From positions 2,934,396 through 2,998,395 of the forward strand of contig JAQFVV010012544.1 of NCBI GenBank assembly GCA_028023455.1: 64,000 nt of DNA, in the 5' to 3' direction. The position numbers and the translations under genes are program-made. The first letter of the stretch is position 1; every line of letters starts with the position of its first letter. The notes under the pieces were generated by a model that worked only from the letters and a program-made list of their open reading frames with translations, was not told the DNA's origin and did no database searches. This document shows, in pieces, positions 1 to 11,980 of the stretch. This stretch comes from Epiperipatus broadwayi. Its lineage: Eukaryota; Onychophora; Udeonychophora; Euonychophora; Peripatidae.

Positions 1-65
1 TAAAATCTCATTCTATAGAATTTTGACATCTTAATTAGGCATTTGATGAATGAATTAATGTTTAC

Positions 66-167
66 ATCCTCAGGTAAACGTCTACACAAGACCTCCACAG
101 CAAGTTGTTTAGCTGAAAGACATTGGAATAGACTTTGAATAGTTTGAATATTCGGTTGTTTTCTCAT
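66..167 (-). CDS. Possible N-terminal coding exon of an unrecognised gene, running off the left edge
   Basis: On the minus strand an open frame begins with ATG at 167 and stays open to base 1 (55 codons). The first 34 codons, up to a possible donor (GTAAAC) at 65-60, have gene-like composition and read as a leucine/cysteine-rich helical stretch containing LFQCLSAKQLAVEVLCRRLP. Codons beyond the donor turn AT-rich like intron. I do not recognise the family; short LxxLC patterns of this kind occur in several adaptor families, but that is not an assignment. The first seven codons lie inside the inverted repeat at 146-190, and the partner repeat near 1881-1925 also carries an in-frame ATG. The start may therefore have been supplied by the repeat, or the repeat may be a duplicated gene start. 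Confidence 0.3.
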
Positions 168-689
168 CCTTGGTGTTCGCCTTAAGATGTCGCTACTTCT
201 AGGTAAATTCCTAGAAATATACCGTTTCACCGGCCTTCACCCAACAAAAGAGGAATTTTTCTACGTTATAAACGCAGAAAAGTCCTCGCGTTATGTTGGA
301 CGGAGGAGGCGGCGACAGAAGCCAACACACAAAGAGTTCTTTCTATGATAAAACACAGAAAGAGTTCCTGACGGCTGCCGTAGTAGTCGATTTTGTTCAT
401 CATTTTCTCGTAATAGTAGAATATCTAATTTCTCTGTAGTTTTGTGTGAGAGTGTGTGTATTTGAAGCGGTCGTAGTTTTTTAAAATTTGATAAGACGTC
501 TATTTTTTTTAATGTGTTGTAACTTACTTTACTGTTGTAAGTTTAGTAATGTCCTGAAGATTCCATTACGAAGGGGTAACCCTCAAAAATTGCTTTTAAG
601 GGTGCGAAAGGGAAAAAAAATTAAAGGCTCACGCGAAAAGTACCATTTTCGCGAGAATTCGTCCATGACCAGTTACTTTCGCTATATAT

Positions 690-1170
690 ATACGCACAAA
701 CAAAAACAACCCACTGTCTAATTATTAGGAATTACTTGTCCGAAAAATAAAAATAGTTGGGTATTATTTTTTTTTTTGTTACATTTATTATTTCAAAATA
801 AGATTAGTTTTTATATCTACACACTAACAAAAACAACCCAGTTCCTGATTAATTACTGTCTTTAAAAAAAAAAAAAAGCAAAGTCAACGGGGTTTGATTT
901 TTTTCAATGGAGTCTTTGAATTACGGTTTGTTTGTTTATATATATACACAAGATTTACCAAAAAAAAAAAAAGAAACCCACTTTCTGATTAATTACTGTC
1001 AAAAGAAACGCAAATGAGGCGGCTATCATTTTTAAATTTAGTATTTCAATAACGGTACCCTTTTTATATAGACAGACTTAACAAAAACAACCCACTTTCT
1101 GAAACGGAAATTAGTCGGGTATCATTTTTCAATCGAGTCTTTCAATGACGGTCCTTTACTAATAGTAGTC
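690..1170. repeat. Degenerate tandem repeat, about 115-140 bp period, four units
   Basis: The motif ACAAAAACAACCCA, followed by a CTGATTAATTACTGTC-like block and a TCGGGTATCATTTTT-like block, recurs with unit landmarks ending at 713, 840, 980 (degenerate) and 1094. The units differ mostly by A-tract length and small indels. The array lies inside the inverted-repeat element at 146-1925. Confidence 0.6.
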
Positions 1171-1227
1171 GGGTATCAATTCTAAATTGTAGTATATAAA
1201 TTATGTTACTTTTGATCGATTTAGAAT

Positions 1228-1735
1228 TACATCTTGCTTTTTTAATAAAATGATTGATTTAAAACTCTTGACCAAAAATACTGTAACTTTAAAAAAAGAC
1301 ACGTGAAGTCCAAAAAAAAAAAGAGAAAAAGCCCCGTAACTTTAAAGACACACACACACAAACTCAAAAACAATCTAAGATTAATAACCATTGACTTATT
1401 ACATCTTGCTTTTGAATCAAATTATTGATTTACTCTCGCAAAAAAAATACCGTAACTTTAAAAAGACACCTAAAGTCCAACAAAAAAAAATTCGAAAAAG
1501 CCCCATAACTTTAAAGATACACACACAAACTCAAAAACAAGATAAGATTAATAAACATTTACTTATTACGTCTTGCTTTTGAATAAAATTATTGATTTAC
1601 TCTTGCAAAAAAAAAAAAAAGACCGTAACTTTAAAAAGACCCACGTAAAGTCCTAAAAAAAATTAGAAAAACACTAACTTTAAAGACACACACACAAAGT
1701 CAAAAACAAGATAAGATTAATAAACATTTACAAAA
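1228..1735. repeat. Tandem repeat, about 170-bp period, three units
   Basis: Three successive units start with ATCTTGCTTTT near 1231, TCTTGCTTTTGAATC near 1404 and TCTTGCTTTTGAATA near 1571. Each continues through a GTAACTTTAAA block, a CCCC(A/G)TAACTTTAAAG block and a CACACACA stretch in the same order. It sits beside a different array within the same element. Confidence 0.75.
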
Positions 1736-1925
1736 ATGAAAAAAACTAACATCATATAATAGTATTAGTTAGTAGAATATTTTATTACAAATCTAAGAAA
1801 TCAGATCTTTTTAGACCAAATCGATCATTTAGGTCCGGCCCGGAATTGTTATATGTATATGTTTTTGATTAGCATCAACGCCATCTTAAGGCGAACATCA
1901 ACTATGAGAATACAACCGAATATTC

Positions 1926-2880
1926 TTGCTTATTTATTATTTAACGTTGAAAAGTTTTAAAAATGAGATTCTGCAATATGTATATATGCTAACACGAAAT
2001 TATTTTTTTAGTTTTCGAATATGTTCTGCTATACCTTTATAGTTTTTCACAATCAATAATATTTCTATTCTTCTGAATGGTTACTAACTAATAGGAAATT
2101 CTTGTGTACCGGTTTGCAATTTTATAAGAAATATTTATTGCTGGTAAAGGCTATATAAGCATATAATTCCTTTGACTTAGTTGACCATCTTTTCAGTTAT
2201 TTTCTTGTTCTAATCCAATAAAGAAAAAAAAGATTTTTTTATTTTTCTTCACGAGTTTTTTATATATATTGATTGTTGAGTTAGTTAATATTTTCAATTA
2301 AGTAATTGAATCATAAACTTTTATCTTCTGAACAATGGGTTTCTTGGAGATGCTTGACCTAAATCGTCTTCAGGTTTTAAAGTTCAAGTCCTAGTTAGTT
2401 TTATGGTTAATACGCAAAAGGTTTACTTTTATATATATGAAATATTTAACCTTTAATCGTTATGCCTAATTAAAAATATATATATATTTTAAAGCTAATG
2501 CGTTCTAATTGAGATTACTAATATACGTGTGTAAGTTAATTTTTTTTTTATGTTGACCTCAATCATATATGTTAAGCTATTTATTAGAGTGTACTGAGAG
2601 TGTACTGACTTGCAAATGTGTGTGTACCTGAGCATTTTCATGAGTTGTAAGTGACCCTTACAACATCCCAATCTTACAGGATTGAAATTTTCTGATAGTT
2701 TGAAATTTCAATTTCTCCAAGTACATATATGTCTGTTTGAAGTTGAATATGCATTGTCCTACACAAAGCTTATGGAGACTATTCAAAATCTATTCATTTA
2801 TTTTCTTTTTTTGTTATTCATGAATGAGGTTGATGCGAGGATGGTCTTTTCAGATGATGGAAAGTTTTAAGCCAAACCGA
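1926..2880. other. AT-rich intergenic or intronic stretch without recognisable feature
   Basis: No splice-bounded coding frame, tRNA or repeat was recognised. The composition is uniformly AT-rich with short TATATA runs. Confidence 0.4.
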
Positions 2881-5560
2881 TAGTGTGGCTCTATTATAGA
2901 GGCACATGCACGGTTTTGTTACCTCCTCATCCTGCTCTCTTTTGGAGTGTTATTGGATTTTCTTGAAGAGTACATGTGTATCATGGAAGATCCATTTCTA
3001 TGTATGAATTAGCTCCACATTGGTTGGCTCATGAGTATTCCCTAAGTCACATTTCTTGTAATCCGGGGTATGATCTCACCATTGAAATAACCGACCCTTT
3101 GCTCTGGCTAATACCCTCTTTTTTTTTAAATTTAATATGAAATTCTAATGCACACTGCAAGCTTCAGGATTTGGTATTTATGGTTAACCTAAATATGGCT
3201 TTAAAATTCTTGCATTATAGGTTCCTTTCACCTCTCCATTTAATTTATCCAAAACGCGTTAGGACCTGTTTTGCTATAGTGAACGGTCTCAATACGAGTT
3301 GTTAAATTTTTGATATATACCCTCTTATTTGTTTACTGGGATGTCCTATCTTAAATTGGTGGGTGGTTCTTTTATTTCTGCTCTCTCAGTTATCTTGTTC
3401 AAGCTCAACTGGTCGTGGTATTTTTGGAATAATATAGTTATGGAAGTAATATCTTTAAAATCTCATCAGTTACTCTAATTTGTCTGAGAAATCAACAACG
3501 CATGTGTTCATATGCAGGAAGTTTGTCTCCAGAATGACATTGTGTATCAAACCATTCAGAATTAGGAATACATGATAGGGCATTGTTTAATCAAATTAAG
3601 GGTCTCATCTTCCCAAGAGTACATTAGTTTGGTGATTTCGCCATATGGGATTTATTTTATATTATTGTTCCTTGTGGTTCCTTTGGTGAGGAACGTTCTC
3701 TCAAGTACCTTTTTAGTTTGATTTGGGCAGAGTTTTGGGTACATAATTACTGTATCCTGGCTTTGGTGTTTTCCCTGGGCTGTTAGGAGGGAGATTAGAT
3801 CATTCCGGTCTTGGTGTTCTTTTGAGTAATAGTCTGTGGAGTTAGATCTCACCGCTTTACCTTTCTGGTGATTTAGGCCAGTATTGTTCTTTCTCCTTTT
3901 ATATGGCGTTTATAGTTACTTCTCTCCTTTTTTCTGGTGATCTGATAGATATTAACAAGCAATGCTGCCTCTTTATCAGTGTTCCTTGCATTAGTATATA
4001 GGAGAGACTGTTCCACTTTCAAGGGTAAGTTCCTCTTCATGATCCTGATCATTTTGCTCGCTCAAATGGTATGTGTTTAGGGTCCTTAGCCTGGTCACCT
4101 GGCAATGAAAGAACTTGATAAGAATTACCCCGGCATGGCTCTGTATTTTTCTTGGAACAGTTGGTATAGCAATGATTCCTGTCTATCTCTGTTCCAAAAA
4201 TTTTTGACTAGGAGGGTTTTGTAATCCTCAAATGTGGCTGGGGTTTGAAATAGCCATTTCCATCATATGAGCGCATCTCTTTGTCGGTCACTATATGCAA
4301 TGATGATTTTCTCCCTGATAAATTGTGGTTCACCGTGAAGCATAGGTGAAGGCTCTTCAAATGCTTAATGGGGGCTTCATTAGTAGCGCCTTTGAACACC
4401 TTCAATCACACAAACTGATAAATGGCACTAGGCGGTATGGTGTGGGCTTGTCTAATATCTGTTTCTTATCAGTTCATTAGTGTATGGGCTATCCGGTCAG
4501 ACTGATCGACGTGGTATGTGCCTGGAATTATTCCTTTTAAGGCTAAAGTCAAAATGGTAACTCTCTGTATTGGGTCTAGTTTGAATTATAGATACATCCA
4601 TGCTTGGGTGTGATAGCCTCTGTGGATCCTTTAGGGTGAGTTTAAGGTTTCTTCCTCTGTCGTTCTCTTCCATATTAGCTCGGGTTTTAGGCTGGGGATC
4701 AGTCCGTTGATATGTGAGGGCTGGGGTCCTACAAGATAATTGGGCTTCCATGGCCTTAAGTTTCTGGTCGGTTTCATCCAAATGGTTCACTCAATTGCAG
4801 GTCTCAGCTGAGCTTTCTACCAGTTTCTCGAGCAGGGCCTTTTTCAGTAGCTCTGGTACTTTGTATAGGTCATCCTAATTTCCAGTTTCTTCAGCTCATT
4901 ATCAATATTCTCTAATGACCTGTCCTTTAACTTCATATTGGTATTTGCTTTGCAGATAATTGATCCATTTTATTGTTCACCTTTTGTATTTTCTTCTGTA
5001 TCTTTGTCCGCAGCTGCTCTTGTTCAGCACATATTTCATCCTTAACATGTTTTTCTAGTTTTGTAGATTCTATCATATATGGTGTTGAGTTCATCAGTGA
5101 TGCTAATCTGAAATTCTCTAAGTCTTTATTGGATCGGATATCTTTCTTCTCGACATCCTTTCTAATTTCTTTGATTGCTTGTCTTATCTCTTGATTGTCT
5201 TATTGCATGGTGTTCAATCCTATGGACAGCTGCCCCGTATCATGTGACAATCTATTTTCGAGGTCTTTTAACTTCGGTCTTCGATTCCAATTTTATACTT
5301 TCCAAGTTTGACTTTAGTGTTCTTCCAAACTGTTCATTCTGTGGTCCATCTTATTTCCCATCTTTTATATTACTTTTCATTTTTATTTCCATTTTACCTA
5401 ACTTAGCTTCCATTATTAGCACAAACCTTTGGAGCATTTGCTCCATGGCTCCCATATTCATCAGGTCTTTTTGGTCCTCTGGGTTATTTCGATCCTGGAT
5501 GATGGAGCTGTCTCCTCCTCAAGTGTTTCTCCAAATTTATATATATATAATTACTAATGC
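2881..5560 (-). pseudogene. Decayed gag-like retroelement sequence
   Basis: This stretch is clearly richer in G+C than its surroundings. On the minus strand it gives short broken frames rich in M, E, K and Q. Around 5420-5350 there is a coiled-coil-like run beginning MGAMEQMLQRF, around 4790-4497 a hydrophilic frame, and around 4270 a motif SYDGNGYF that resembles the YDG(x)n(W/Y) region of Ty3/gypsy gag proteins. Frames change repeatedly and stops are frequent, so it cannot be functional. No protease, RT or integrase motif was found next to it, so the class is an inference from composition and two weak motifs. Confidence 0.25.
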
Positions 5561-5941
5561 AAAAATTTTGTTTTAATTTTGTCTGTCTATTCTAATAATT
5601 CTTATAGAATTCTAAATGGTTATTTTCAATATTAATTTTTATAATTAATTAATGTTTAAATGATGATATAAATGATTGGAGAGGAGCAGTGAAGAATGTT
5701 AATAGTAGTTAATCATTGTATCAAAGGCAATGTATTTCACACCGCAAGAGCAAGCAAATCTTAAATTTTTCTTGTATATTGTACCTTGTTGAAAATTTTA
5801 ATGAAAAAGCAAATAAATCATTTCTATGATTGTATTTATTTAAAAAAATATTTTTCTCTTTAGTCATAGCTTTTTGAAAATATTTAAGGTTGCTAATCAC
5901 CACTTTCTATATTGTAGCATTTAATAATTATTCATCTGAAA

Positions 5942-6650
5942 TATTTATTTAAAAATTATATAAAGATTATGGATATAATATTAAGACTATTAAAAATATA
6001 TTTTTTAATTCTAAAACATTTGTAGTGTTGATAAAATTTCTGAGAAAAATAATGGTATTGATAATGGTAATAATGAAAAATGGATTAGACTTTTATATTA
6101 TCCTAAGATATATAATGCATTAAGATATAACAAAAATTATATTGAGAAAAATATTGGTTGGTCAAACTGTAAAAATCTCGATCTATTAATAGGTAATTAT
6201 AGGTTAAGAGACGATATATGGTACAAAAAAGGAATTGTATATAAAATTACATGAGAAATTTTTAAAAATGATGTATTTTGGGCATACTTGGCAAACAATT
6301 AGAGATAAAAGCCAAAGAACATAATGCAATTAATAGATGATAAATCTGCATTATACATTCATTACTTGAAATATGGGCATAGAATAGATGCTGCAAAAAG
6401 TATTACATCAAAGATCCAAAAAGAAGACAATTGTATAAATATTTACAAGACTTCTATAAATTTGGTTAATTAAAAATAAATGGAAAATGCACATAATTTA
6501 TTTTATTTATTGTATTGTTATAATATAATCAATTATTTTGTAATTACTGGATTTATATATGCAGGATTTGATTTATTTTAATGATTTATATTAGTATTGT
6601 TTGTTTTAGTTTCATTATTGAACGCTAGATGGTTTTATATCTGAAATAGT
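5942..6650 (+). pseudogene. Penelope-like element fragment (end of RT plus GIY-YIG region), 5' truncated
   Basis: This matches the 3' part of the Penelope-like copies at 48640-50785 (minus) and 50785-53660 (plus), starting at the codons for KDYGYN and running through the GIY-YIG endonuclease region, including a TACTTGGCAAACAATTAGAG stretch equivalent to YFGHTGKQL. Relative to the other copies it has an in-frame stop inside the ICKM region, a deletion in the endonuclease and several frameshifts. The 3' untranslated part (to about 6650) also matches. It resumes at about 7468 after a LINE insertion. Confidence 0.8.
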
Positions 6651-7467
6651 TTGAAAATGTTTGATAGATTGCAATTTATGGATAATAAAAGAATTGCCAA
6701 AATAATATTTAATTGGGTTATGAGTGAAGGGCAGGTAACAAGATGGGTGAGAAAGGTAATGCGGTATGCAAAAGATTTGGATAAAGAATTTATATCAGTA
6801 TATTTGTACAAAAGATGGGATGATTGTGTTAAGAGGATTGTTGAATGTTATAGTAGTAAGGAATGGGATAAAAGAATAGATTTATTAATAAAGAATAGGG
6901 AGTTAGAGAGATGGAGAAATAGTATGGAGAGTAAAAAGAATTTAAATATATATATAGAAATAAGCAGAATATTAGGTGTGAATTAATATATGATAATAGT
7001 AAGGAAAGTAGTTTATTGTTTAAGGCTCGAATGGGATCTTTAACTACAAGAGAATATACATGTAAATGGAAAAATATGGGTGATTTATTTTGTAAACTAT
7101 GTAAGGAAGAAATAGAAAATATTAGGCATTTGTTAATTGAATGTAAATGCTTGAAAACAGAAAGGGTACATATAATGAAGTTATGGAAGAATAAATATGA
7201 AAAAAGTGATTATACAGAAAGTGAATTATTGGTTTTTATGCTGGGTTTGGGAAAAGATGAGGGGGATTTAGATATAAAGGTTATAGAGTTGACAAAGATT
7301 ATGTTATGGAAATGGGATAGAGCAGATTATGGGAAAATTTAGAGTGGGGAATGGAAAATAAAGTGGCTAACAGGTTTATCTGGGCATAATTGCCGAGATA
7401 TTCTTGACTTCGTTTAAGGAGAAGCCACAATACATCACATAACATAATAGATTTTTTTTTGTGTGTG
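6651..7467 (+). pseudogene. LINE ORF2 C-terminal fragment with zinc-knuckle-like motif, inserted in the PLE fragment
   Basis: Two open frames (6651-6986 and 7016-7342) join by one frameshift into a single protein end. The second frame carries the pattern FKARMGSL followed by CKLCKEE, RHLLIECKCLKTER: the C-x2-C ... H-x4-C arrangement typical of the C-terminus of LINE (Jockey/RTE/I-group) ORF2 proteins, after the RT and thumb. No RT motifs are present, so the copy is heavily 5' truncated. It interrupts Penelope 3' sequence that continues at 7468. Possible short target duplications (AAATG) flank it at 6655 and near 7470. It ends without an obvious poly-A tail, in a T/GT-rich run. Confidence 0.65.
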
Positions 7468-7565
7468 TCAAATGAGATTATTAACATTTGAAAAGGGCTC
7501 CAAATCAGGTGCTGAAAAGGGGCTTTTAATGTATAAAAAAATTTTTTGATTATTTTCTGATTATT
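7468..7565 (+). repeat. 3' terminus of the Penelope-like fragment, after the LINE insertion
   Basis: The sequence ATTATTAACATTTGAAAAGGG through the GCTGAAAAGGGGCTTTTAATGTATAAAA-like end matches the 3' ends of the Penelope copies near 48800 and 53570. This shows that 5942-6650 and 7468-7565 were once contiguous. Confidence 0.75.
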
Positions 7566-7759
7566 ATCATATAGATTTATGTATTGAATTTGAAAATTAT
7601 ATACTTGACTTGTATTTAAGAATTGAAATATTAAATTTTTGTATATATATAATTATTTAATCTGTTTTATGATAATATATATATAAAAGAAGAAAAAAAA
7701 TCTTTAAAATGCTAAATACAATATATTTTTGTGATGACTATTATCATTTTTTTTTTTAG

Positions 7760-7836
7760 ATGTTAGATGAAAATTCTCAATTAATTCAAGCCATTGTTGA
7801 TTATCAGAATAAAGGGAAAGCTCAAGAATGTGTCCA
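7760..7836 (+). CDS. SS18: SS18 homologue, SNH-domain exon (first coding exon visible)
   Basis: SS18 (SYT) is a nuclear co-activator and a subunit of BAF-type SWI/SNF chromatin remodellers; its conserved N-terminal SNH domain contacts the remodeller. This exon follows a T-rich tract and AG (7758-7759) and ends before GTAAGTG. It encodes MLDENSQLIQAIVDYQNKGK, then AQECV, and the split codon CA|A. It aligns with the vertebrate segment MLDENNHLIQ...DYQNKGK, directly after the residues normally encoded by exon 1. The ATG here is therefore probably an internal methionine; the upstream residues should be on a separate exon that I could not find in 1-7759. Summed with the later exons, 427 codons are visible, so with about 22 missing residues the protein would be about 450 aa, close to vertebrate SS18 (418 aa). 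Confidence 0.93.
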
Positions 7837-10800
7837 GTAAGTGAAATGATTATTTAATTTTTTTTATAAAAAAAAATTGAAATTACATCATTATTTTCAA
7901 TAATTACCGTATTGTTATGCTGTTTTGTCTCCCTCTCTTTTTTTAAATCTTAAAACTATTCTTCTCTGATCACCATTTGTGAGGCTCTTGATTCTCTTTC
8001 ATGCAGATATAACCAAATCTAATTATAAGAATTGATTACAATAAGAATTAGCAAATCTTTTTATAATTTCATACCTTTCTTTTCATTAATTCAATTTAAA
8101 TGGAAAAAGAAATAGACTAATATATTCTTAGAATATTTTGAAAATAGTGCCAAAATGTTACCAGTAGTATAATTCTTACGAATAACTGACTTTGAAAATA
8201 ATGTGAACATTGAATTTTCTAGATCTAAATATTGTAAGGAGAAAAGATTGGCAATAGTGAAAGATTAGAAGAAAAAATAAATAAATGTATATTGAAGATT
8301 TATAAAAACTAGTACTAGTGTACAAAAGTAGTTTGTTGTGTAATATAAATGAAAATCTGGCAGTGAAAATGTAAACAATCTATAAATTTTCATGCCATAT
8401 GTTGTAATTAATGTACATCAGATTATATATGTATATAAATGGATTTAACTTGACTATGTTTTGCCAGTGATTTCAATCAATAATTCTAAGGATAGCCTAA
8501 TAATATAGGTAGAATAAAAGTTATATGCTGTAGAATATAATTGTAACCCTTATTTTCCAATTTACTATTGTAAAATAAAGGCAAGCATGTAAACAAAAGT
8601 AACTTAGAATATATCAGTGTAATAGATCTAAGACTAATGCTACATACACATAAGGCAGAATATCTGAGATTTAATTAACTTTTCTTCATAATCTAAAAAT
8701 GAGTCGTGAATGTTATTTAAATCTATCTATATCATTAATCACCTTAATTAAACAGTTGTATCATAAGAGATCTAAAAATCATAAATAAAAAAAACCATTA
8801 TAATAGCCACTTATTAAAAAGTTCTAGAATTTCATTGATAAATTATTATTTTCTATTCACGATTTGCAGAAACTAGTAACACTGGTGTTTTTCTGTTCAT
8901 CAAATTCTTATCATGCTTCTAGTATTAATATTCATACAATGTCTGAAGATCATCAGTTTTAGATATTCATAAAACTAACAAAATGTTAACTGTTTAAATA
9001 GTCTTGAATAAAGGTCTTTATTATTATATTAGCTTAATATTGCATAATTTTTTTTTTTTTTTTGAAGGAGATGAATTTTGAATATTTTTATGATATTTTA
9101 CATTATAAATCTAATTTTAAACATTTGTAAGTAAAAAGAATTAACTTTCAGGAATTCTGTTGTCAGCTAGTTTGGAAAATAAATAAAACACTGTATTGGG
9201 GACATAAAATTTGTTAATATTATTCTTATATTAGTAAATCTAATTTGCTTATTATTTTGTTTTTAATCATTTTAAATACAATGTCTCACTTAATATATCA
9301 TATTTTACAATTAGCAAAAATTGATATACCTTCTAATTGATTTTTTTACCCCCATAAATTATAACTTAGTCAATCATTAAATTACTTTCATTTTTTCTTA
9401 TTGCAAGAATATTAGAATTATTCTTTAATCATTTGAAAACTTGATTGTTTTAGTTATCTATTTTATTTTCTATAGATCAATTATATAGCCTGTTTCTACT
9501 GAATACATTGCTGAACTAAAAGTTTTTCAAAAACACTACTATTAAAATAATAGCATAATATCTTCTTATTATTATGCAATCCTTTATGTCATCTAATTGT
9601 AATATAAATTACTAACTTCAAATTCATGGGTTTTATATTTACATTTTGATCAGTTAATGGTGTCTTCGTTTTACAAATCACATTTGACTGGTTATGTAAT
9701 TGCAAAAAAGCATTTGGTTTTTTATATGAAAATCATTCCTTTAAATAATTTATTTATATATATATATCTGAAGTTCTTATAAAATAATTAAAGTCTCTTC
9801 AAATTTTTATGACATCTAGAGGCAATATTTAAACTTAAATGTTTTCCTTCCATTTATTATGGTATTGATAAAGATAAATTGTTGGATGATTAATACTTTG
9901 TACTCAGTGAATAAATTTGTCATTATTTTTACTTTCACTAATGACCTGATTATTGAAATTATTTATAAATTTTATTTAATATTAATATGATTGCTATTAT
10001 TATTTTTACTAGATGCTTCTTGTTTTATTTTTTGTTGCTTTAATAAAAAATTTATTCAAAATATATAAGGAATAATTGTTTGACAAATCTTTACAAAGGA
10101 TGAATTTTTCTATATCAATGAAAGAAAAGATAAAAATCAAAAATTATAGGGAAAAAAGTATATTTCAATGCTCTCAAGTAATGAAAAGATTAAGAATAAT
10201 ACAAACAATATATATATAATAAAAGTACAATAATAATAAAAAACTGATATAAGCAAGAGATATATGGTTTTCCTATTAAGCTTTCAATTCAACATATTTG
10301 AACTTCACAGGATTCAATGATTTTGTCATATTTTTAGAAAGATATTTAATAAGTTTTGAGTTCATCTTTTATCAATTAATTTTAATATATTGCATTTTTT
10401 TAATTAAAAAAAACTATAGCTTGCCAGAACTTAAATATAGCATTATTGATTTAAAAAGTCCTTTGAATTTGAAATGGCTGATAATATAGTTGCATCTGAA
10501 ATAACTATTTAGAAAAAAAATTTAAAAGAAAATGTTCATCTTTATATAAGTTGCATAATTAAGTAATTCTAGAAAAACTTATTGAGATATGTGATATCTT
10601 CAACAAGAGTAATCTTGAATTTTTCCCCCATATATACAATTTAAGCAATATGTATTTGGGATGGGGAGGCTGTGATGTTATTTAATTGACTTGGAGGCAT
10701 ATAGTCCTGATAATCATAGTTATGGCATTAAAAATCTTAAGTTTGAGCATTTATATTTTTAGATTTGTAAATTTCAATTATTCATTTGTATATGCATTTC

Positions 10801-10919
10801 AATTTTCATATCATTCATTTTACTATTTTTCTATAATATTAACTAAACCATTTATAAATCTAATGAAATAAATAAAATTCTGTTTCAGTGATATTCATAA
10901 AAATATTATTATATCCTAG
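7837..10919 (+). other. SS18 intron (3.08 kb) after the first visible exon
   Basis: It starts GTAAGTG and ends ATATCCTAG. The interior is AT-rich. I see no coding frame, tRNA or repeat family that I can name. Short ORFs at 10298-10489 and 10686-10871 look like chance open frames. Confidence 0.8.
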
Positions 10920-11001
10920 ATATCATCAGACCTTACATAGAAATTTGGTATACCTTGCTTCAATAGCTGATATAAGCCAGAATATTTCTACTCTTTTACC
11001 G
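10920..11001 (+). CDS. SS18: SS18 homologue, second SNH-domain exon
   Basis: The exon is bounded by ATATCCTAG and CCG|GTAAGA. It completes the split glutamine codon and reads YHQTLHRNLVYLASIAD, ISQNISTLLP, matching the SNH core (YQQxLHxNLVYLAxIADSNQN). The two exons together (159 nt, 53 codons) are in frame with no stop. The HRN and ASIAD wording is the invertebrate form. Replacement of the usual SNQN by ISQN is a mild divergence. Confidence 0.95.
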
Positions 11002-11097
11002 GTAAGACAAATTTAATCATTCTTATCTATATTATTTTTACTAAAATCTGTGTTTTATATTTGTATGACTATCACATCATGCCTGATGGAGCTGGTG

Positions 11098-11175
11098 TTA
11101 GCCAAAACTAGTTTAAAATGCCATTTTTCAGGCACAACTTCTCAATTGCTAGCAGTAATTGAGAGTTTTGGCTAA
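11098..11175. repeat. Nested stem-loop
   Basis: TTAGCCAAAACT (11098-11109) pairs perfectly with AGTTTTGGCTAA (11164-11175). Inside it TCTCAATT (11140-11147) pairs with AATTGAGA (11157-11164). No poly-T follows directly, and its role is unknown. Confidence 0.55.
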
Positions 11176-11532
11176 TGTTAACCTGCTTGCATGTATTTGC
11201 GATCATTTACTCTCGCAATTCACACTTAGACAGCCCTATCATTTGATAGATATGGTTTATCATCTATTCAAATTCTGACTCTTAACATGTCATTACTTTT
11301 TCATGATAGGGTTTGAATTTTTCGAATGAATGCTATTTATATAAGATGTGTTAATGTTTTTATTTTTGAACAGTAAAGGAAGTAGTGTAAGGTCCTAAAA
11401 ATTTCCCCACTGCAACAAAGCTGTCTACTAACCTGTTCATGTGGTACAGCTGAAATCTCGTAGCTCGCGAGATTTTCCGTTACTGTAAAAAAAAAAAATG
11501 GCTTTTGCCGCTGTGGCAAGAGTTGAATTGGT

Positions 11533-11980
11533 CCAGGCTACAGCTTTCACAAAATTAGGAATTGTTCGATTTTATTTCTTTGTTTTGTGTTTTAATTTTT
11601 ATGGAGTAAAAGTAACGTTAGTTGAGAATTGCGTTTTTTCATCAGAACATAAAGTGAACGAATATTGATTTATTATTAAGGTTTTTGAAAACCTTTAATT
11701 ATTTGAAAAAATAAAAAGGAATTTTTATTACTAGAAGAGATGAGGCTACAGCATTCATAAAATTAAGAATCTTTCGATTATATTTATTTGTTATGTTTAT
11801 ATAGTAAAAAGTAACGTTACTTGAGAATTGCAGTCAAATTTTTTTTTTTTTTTTTGGGTTTTGAAATTGCGTTTTTTGATCAGAACCTAAAGTGAATGAA
11901 TATTTATTTTTGTTTTTTAAAAAAGTTAATTATTTTTTTTAAAAAAAAATATAAAAAGGAATTTTTATTTTTGATATTAA
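11533..11980. repeat. Two-unit direct tandem repeat, about 215 bp
   Basis: Unit 1 (from AGGCTACAGCTTTCACAAAA, 11535) and unit 2 (from AGGCTACAGCATTCATAAAA, about 11750) share the order of a TTCGATT block, a GTAACGTTA block, TTGAGAATTGC, ATCAGAAC-TAAAGTGAA and an AATTTTTATT end. Unit 2 has an extra T-tract. The preceding 11370-11520 block is unusually GC-rich and contains the palindromic AATCTCG...CGCGAGATT. Confidence 0.7.

Larger units (their letters stand above)
146..1925. mobile_element. Non-autonomous element with about 45-bp inverted ends and internal tandem repeats
   Basis: Bases 146-190 and 1881-1925 are inverted copies of each other with a few mismatches; both contain GAATATTCGGTTG at the outer end and TTCGCCTTAAGATG at the inner end. 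The interior holds a GC-richer block (about 190-420) and two tandem arrays. No transposase-like frame is present, so this resembles a MITE-type or foldback element. No convincing target-site duplication was seen. Because one end overlaps a possible coding exon on the minus strand, a duplicated promoter and gene start is an alternative reading. Confidence 0.5.

Noticed and set aside
187-348. 54-codon plus-strand frame (MSLLLGKFLEIYRF start) in the GC-richer block, considered as SS18 exon 1
   Set aside because: It does not resemble the conserved MSVAFAP...IQK segment and lacks a phase-0 donor after a suitable codon.
1228-1735. Centromeric-type satellite (about 170-bp unit)
   Set aside because: Only three units are present and they are confined to the inside of an inverted-repeat element.
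5175-5576. 133-codon plus-strand frame
   Set aside because: It is the antisense shadow of the K/E/Q-rich gag-like sequence on the minus strand.
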